Shown piece by piece: positions 6,429 through 8,875 of a DNA stretch of 8,875 nt (positions within the stretch are counted from its first letter, which is position 1; each line of letters starts with the position of its first letter). The notes beneath the pieces are model-generated. The model ran no database searches. It saw only the letters and a program-made list of their open reading frames with translations, and had not been told where the DNA came from. Source of the DNA: Deltaproteobacteria bacterium. GTDB lineage: Bacteria; Desulfobacterota; Desulfobacteria; Desulfobacterales; UBA11574. The stretch is from positions 1-8,875 of the forward strand of contig JAFDCA010000395.1 of assembly GCA_019313025.1 (NCBI GenBank). Direction: 5' to 3'. The position numbers were made by a program, and so were the translations under genes.

Positions 6429-6697
6429 GTTTGACACGTTATACCCACCCCGGACAAACCGGAAATAACAAATCACAAGCTTCAAATTTTAAATAAATTC
6501 CAAACTGCAAGCTCCAAATTCTAAATACTAAGGAATCCCTTTCTTTTAAGTTTGCCAGTATGGATGAAAAATCTTTTTCAATTCGTTTGCTTTTCTTCAG
6601 GTTCATCACCTGTTTTGTTATTTGGAATTTTTACTGACTCAATGACGCCATAAATCTATACAAAATAGTTTATTAAGATAAAAAATCGTTATCGTGG
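6429..6697. repeat. engB-era spacer with degenerate 'AATTCCAAATAACAAAT'-type repeats
   Basis: The spacer is AT-rich and built partly from near-copies of one short motif. ATAACAAATCACAAGCTTCAA (6465-6485) and AAATTCCAAACTGCAAGCTC (6495-6514) carry the two related units CAC/TGCAAGCT, and CTCCAAATTCTAAATA follows. An opposite-facing copy, TTTTGTTATTTGGAATTTTT, lies at 6613-6632, so the block is loosely dyad-symmetric. A 55-codon minus-strand frame (6439-6606) crosses it and ends 11 bases before the era ATG; its second half is pure repeat translation and it is not called as a gene. The era promoter must lie here unless era is read through from engB, but I cannot point to one. Similar composition is, to my recollection, frequent between genes in Desulfobacterales. 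Confidence 0.5.
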
Positions 6698-7282
6698 TTA
6701 ATGACCGATCAACCGTTCAATAGCGTTCCAAACATCATCTTTTCCCATGCGTGATTTGGCGGAAAACAGGATCAGTTCATCTTCGTTTACATTGAGGGCT
6801 TTGGCGACGGCCAAGTGTTGGTTCTTCTGTTTTATTTTAGACAGTTTGTCGCTTTTTGTCAAAATTAGAATGCTGGGAATATTGAAATAATGTAGCCAAT
6901 CGATAAAATTGAGTTCCTGCATCCCAGGGATTCGGCGAATATCCATGATAAGGACCACACCTTTTAACGGTTTTCTTGTTTTAAGGTAGGTTTCAATCAT
7001 GGGACCCCAAGACTTTCTAACAGATTCAGGAACCCTAGCGTATCCGAATCCTGGAAGATCGACAAAGGAAATCGTTTTGTTTATAAGAAAAAAATTAATC
7101 AGCTGGGTACGACCGGGCGTGGAACTTGTTTTAACCAGATGTTTACGGTTAACGAGAGTGTTGATCAGTGATGATTTGCCGACATTAGAACGCCCGGCAA
7201 AGGCGATTTCCGGTGAGCCCGAAGCAGGGTACTGGGATGGTTTGACGGCACTTTTAATGAATTCCGCCGAAGTTATGATCAT
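6698..7282 (-). CDS. engB: Ribosome biogenesis GTPase EngB (YihA/YsxC)
   Basis: EngB is an essential GTPase in late 50S subunit assembly. The 194-residue product matches the usual 190-215 length. It shows G1 GRSNVGKSS (30-38), the G2 threonine in STPGRTQ (54-60), G3 DLPGFGYA (75-82), G4 TKSDK (142-146) and G5 SAK (174-176). The family marker IIxxAEFxxSA is present at the N-terminus (IITSAEFIKSA, residues 2-12), which fixes the start at the ATG of 7280-7282. The longer frame from 7324 would add MYPASTILNLKKNI, a translation of the repeat block upstream, and is rejected. No good Shine-Dalgarno precedes either start (an A-rich tract lies upstream), so translation initiation may be weak. It sits between two repeat spacers, in line with era. 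Confidence 0.95.
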   Translation of the reverse strand: MIITSAEFIKSAVKPSQYPASGSPEIAFAGRSNVGKSSLINTLVNRKHLVKTSSTPGRTQLINFFLINKTISFVDLPGFGYARVPESVRKSWGPMIETYLKTRKPLKGVVLIMDIRRIPGMQELNFIDWLHYFNIPSILILTKSDKLSKIKQKNQHLAVAKALNVNEDELILFSAKSRMGKDDVWNAIERLIGH

Positions 7283-7301
7283 GATGTTTTTTTTAAGATT
7301 T

Positions 7302-7417
7302 AGGATAGTGGATGCAGGATACATGATACACGATACACGATGCCGGATGCACGATAAACATTTTGTGTCAATTATCCCATATCATGAATCTTGTATCCGG
7401 GTATCATGCATCCGGTA
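7302..7417. repeat. Dyad-symmetric repeat block of 'GGATGCATGATAC'-type units
   Basis: Between the aminotransferase and engB lies a block made of variants of GATRCANG / GGATGC. The left arm is GGATGCAGGATACATGATAC (7310-7329), followed by ACGATACACGATGCCGGATG (7330-7349). The right arm, TTGTATCCGGGTATCATGCA (7391-7410) plus TCCGGTAT, is an imperfect reverse complement of the left arm (shared core GCATGATAC/GGATACATGATAC). About 40 AT-richer bases separate the arms. The aminotransferase stop codon and its last codons (CCG GAT GCA TGA) are inside the right arm. The block could fold into a long imperfect hairpin in RNA and act as a terminator or processing site, or be a REP/MITE-like element. 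Confidence 0.6.
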
Positions 7418-8567
7418 TGTTTTTTAGATAATTCTCCAGTCTATCCATCCCCTCGGCAATATTTTCCATGGAGGTTGCATATGAAAATCTAAGATAACCT
7501 TCCCCATTTTTGCCAAAGTCAATGCCGGGTGTTACCCCCACATGGGCCCTGTCAAGAATATCAAATGCGAGCTTGTATGAATCTTCTGATATGTGTTTTG
7601 CATTGGCAAAAACATAAAACGCCCCTGTGGGCTCTACGGTAATTCCGAGTCCCATCGCTTTGAGCCGTTGGATCATGTATTGTCGGCGCTGGTTGTAGAT
7701 TCTCTTCATTTCCAAAATGTCTTTTTCAGCTTTTGTGAGAGCCGCAATTCCGGCCACCTGAACCATGGCATTTGCAGAGATAAAAAAGTTTTGCTGAATC
7801 TTCTGGATCGGTCGAATGAAGTGTTTTGGTGCGATCATGTATCCAAGTCTCAAACCCGTCATGGCATACAACTTCGAAAAGCCGTTAAAAACGAATGCCT
7901 TTTGAGTAAATTCCAGTATCGAATGTTCTTTTCCTTCATACACAAGGCCGTGGTAGATCTCATCTGATATGATGTAAGGTGAATTCGTGCCTGAAGCCAG
8001 ATCAGCGATGGCTGCCATTCTTTCCTCTGACAACAGGTTTCCAGTGGGATTGGACGGTGAGTTGATAAATATTCCCTTTGTTTTTCGGGTAATTTTTTGT
8101 TTAATGTCTTTGGGTTTGTATTGAAATCCATCTTCCTGGAAAACGGGTACAAGTACCGGCTCACCCTGGACGAATTTGATAAAATTTGGATAACAGGCGT
8201 AATGGGGGTCTGAAATTATGACCTGGTCCCCTTTTTCAAGAAGTGCGGAAAACATAACAAACATGGCCGGGGACGTTCCCGATGATATAACGATTTGATT
8301 GGGATCCACGGAAACTCGGTATGTATTGAAATAGTGCTGACTAATGGCCTCTCGAAGTTCAAGCATACCCAGACTGTGTGTATAATGGGTATATCCGTTG
8401 TCCAGAGCCTTGCAGGCAGCCTCCTTGATACACTTAGGTGTGTCGAAATCAGGCTCGCCCACCTCCAGATGGACCACATGAATACCCTGACGCTCCATTT
8501 CGTGGGCTTTCTCAAGAACGTCCATAACGATAAACGGCGTCATTTCTTTGGTTCGATTTGAGATCAT
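7404..8567 (-). CDS. Class I/II PLP-dependent aminotransferase (aspartate/alanine aminotransferase-like)
   Basis: The 387-residue product is a complete fold-type I aminotransferase, which moves an amino group between an amino acid and a 2-oxo acid in the cytosol. Visible features are the N-terminal EVGEPDFDTP (35-44), YTHSLGMLELREAI (62-75), the PLP-site segment SSGTSPAM (95-102), SPSNPTGN with N173 (170-177), ISDEIYHGLVY with D202 and Y205 (200-210), the Schiff-base lysine K232 in NGFSKLYAMTGLRLGY (228-243), and carboxylate-binding R360 in GYLRFSYA (357-364). This pattern fits the AspC/alanine aminotransferase-like branch (subfamily I-gamma or I-beta); I cannot assign the substrate. The start is supported by GAGG seven bases upstream. 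The last residues, NIPDA, are encoded by the flanking repeat block, which supplies the stop. Possible roles are aspartate, alanine or branched-chain/aromatic transamination. Confidence 0.93.
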   Translation of the reverse strand: MISNRTKEMTPFIVMDVLEKAHEMERQGIHVVHLEVGEPDFDTPKCIKEAACKALDNGYTHYTHSLGMLELREAISQHYFNTYRVSVDPNQIVISSGTSPAMFVMFSALLEKGDQVIISDPHYACYPNFIKFVQGEPVLVPVFQEDGFQYKPKDIKQKITRKTKGIFINSPSNPTGNLLSEERMAAIADLASGTNSPYIISDEIYHGLVYEGKEHSILEFTQKAFVFNGFSKLYAMTGLRLGYMIAPKHFIRPIQKIQQNFFISANAMVQVAGIAALTKAEKDILEMKRIYNQRRQYMIQRLKAMGLGITVEPTGAFYVFANAKHISEDSYKLAFDILDRAHVGVTPGIDFGKNGEGYLRFSYATSMENIAEGMDRLENYLKNIPDA

Positions 8568-8574
8568 GGGTTTA

Positions 8575-8578
8575 CCTC
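8575..8578 (-). promoter_or_regulatory. Shine-Dalgarno site of the aminotransferase gene
   Basis: On the minus strand GAGG sits seven bases before the ATG at 8565-8567, the best ribosome site among the minus-strand genes. It confirms the start. Confidence 0.6.
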
Positions 8579-8590
8579 ACACCTAAAATC

Positions 8591-8740
8591 TGCAATTGTC
8601 GATTTCGTCGCAGTTGCCCCCGATAGCGGGATCTTCGTTTCACTGCGAAAGGCGCAGGACGTGAAGCGGTAATAAGCTACTGCGAACGCCCTGCAACACA
8701 GTAAATGCGGTGAAAGCGGCGATCCTGAAGGATGACAAAT
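8591..8740 (-). other. GC-rich, dyad-rich leader upstream of the aminotransferase (unidentified RNA or repeat)
   Basis: This stretch contrasts with its AT-rich surroundings. TCGCAGT (8608-8614) pairs with ACTGCGA (8642-8648). Inside the loop CCCG (8619-8622) pairs with CGGG (8627-8630) over loop ATAG. ACTGCGAA recurs directly at 8679-8686, so TCGCAGT could pair with either copy. GCAGG (8654-8658) can pair with CCTGC (8690-8694). ATCC/GGAT at 8722-8733 forms a further small stem over TGAA. Both strands of all six frames are interrupted or lack protein-like translation. It could be a cis-regulatory leader, a small RNA, or a dispersed repeat. It matches no riboswitch class that I can recognise. 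Confidence 0.35.
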
Positions 8741-8875
8741 TTTGAAAAATTCTTAAACATCCATACAGAGCTATAAAGTGCGCCCGGGCCTACTTCGAAA
8801 TAGGATTTGTCTGTTTATAAATATGGTTTATATTTTCCTTTTCAAAAATATTTATGCAGTTTTTAGGTTACACGA
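8741..8875. other. AT-rich region at right edge, possible promoter for the aminotransferase
   Basis: No gene is visible. On the minus strand TTGAAA (8840-8845) is followed after 17 bases by ATTTAT (8817-8822), overlapping a TATAAA-like tract; this is a weak promoter candidate. A near-palindrome CCTACTTCGAAATAGG (8789-8804, one mismatched pair around TTCGAA) lies downstream of it and directly beside a GC run GCGCCCGGGCC (8780-8790). Confidence 0.25.

Noticed and set aside
6439..6606. 55-codon minus-strand frame starting MNLKKSKRIEKDF, ending just before era
   Set aside because: Its second half is a translation of the AT-rich repeat block and the AGG before its ATG is only two bases away; no family resemblance.
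7302..7417. CRISPR array
   Set aside because: Units are short, degenerate, in both orientations, and lack regular spacers.
8781..8830. Possible tRNA, suggested by a TTCGAA-containing stem-loop
   Set aside because: No acceptor stem, D-arm or anticodon arm can be laid out around it on either strand.

Overview
The window looks like chromosomal DNA from an anaerobic deltaproteobacterium, most likely a sulfate reducer of the Desulfobacterota (Desulfobacterales-like). The evidence is a siroheme-decarboxylase (Ahb pathway) gene, a B12-binding-type radical SAM enzyme, moderate GC with AT-rich spacers, and degenerate intergenic repeat blocks between housekeeping genes. The lineage is an inference from gene content, not from a marker gene.

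Layout. Bases 1-228 hold the C-terminal end of a tyrosine recombinase that enters from the left edge, followed by about 240 bases of apparently decayed sequence. Next comes a plus-strand run of three closely spaced genes (473-3451): mtnA (methylthioribose-1-phosphate isomerase), an AhbB-like siroheme decarboxylase, and a radical SAM protein of unknown substrate. They converge, with an 11-base gap, on a minus-strand block that fills the rest of the window.

Read in the direction of transcription (right to left), the minus-strand block is: a class I/II PLP aminotransferase (7404-8567) behind a roughly 300-base leader that contains a GC-rich dyad-rich segment; the GTPase engB (6698-7282); the GTPase era (5529-6428); a RimK-like ATP-grasp protein overlapping era by one base; a small HNH nuclease; and a DHH-family phosphoesterase. 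The last four are packed with 1-base overlap, 10-base and 14-base gaps and are probably one transcript. Two repeat-rich spacers separate aminotransferase/engB and engB/era. In both, the longest open frame of the downstream gene extends artificially into the repeat, so shorter starts are chosen here.

How the genes work together. EngB and Era are both ribosome-assembly GTPases (50S and 30S respectively). The uncharacterised ATP-grasp, HNH and DHH proteins behind era are the most interesting functional unknowns. Two ends of central metabolism also appear: methionine/5'-methylthioadenosine salvage (mtnA) and siroheme-dependent heme synthesis (ahbB). No CRISPR array, rRNA or tRNA gene and no convincing defence or secretion system was seen. 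Most of the window is ordinary housekeeping content.
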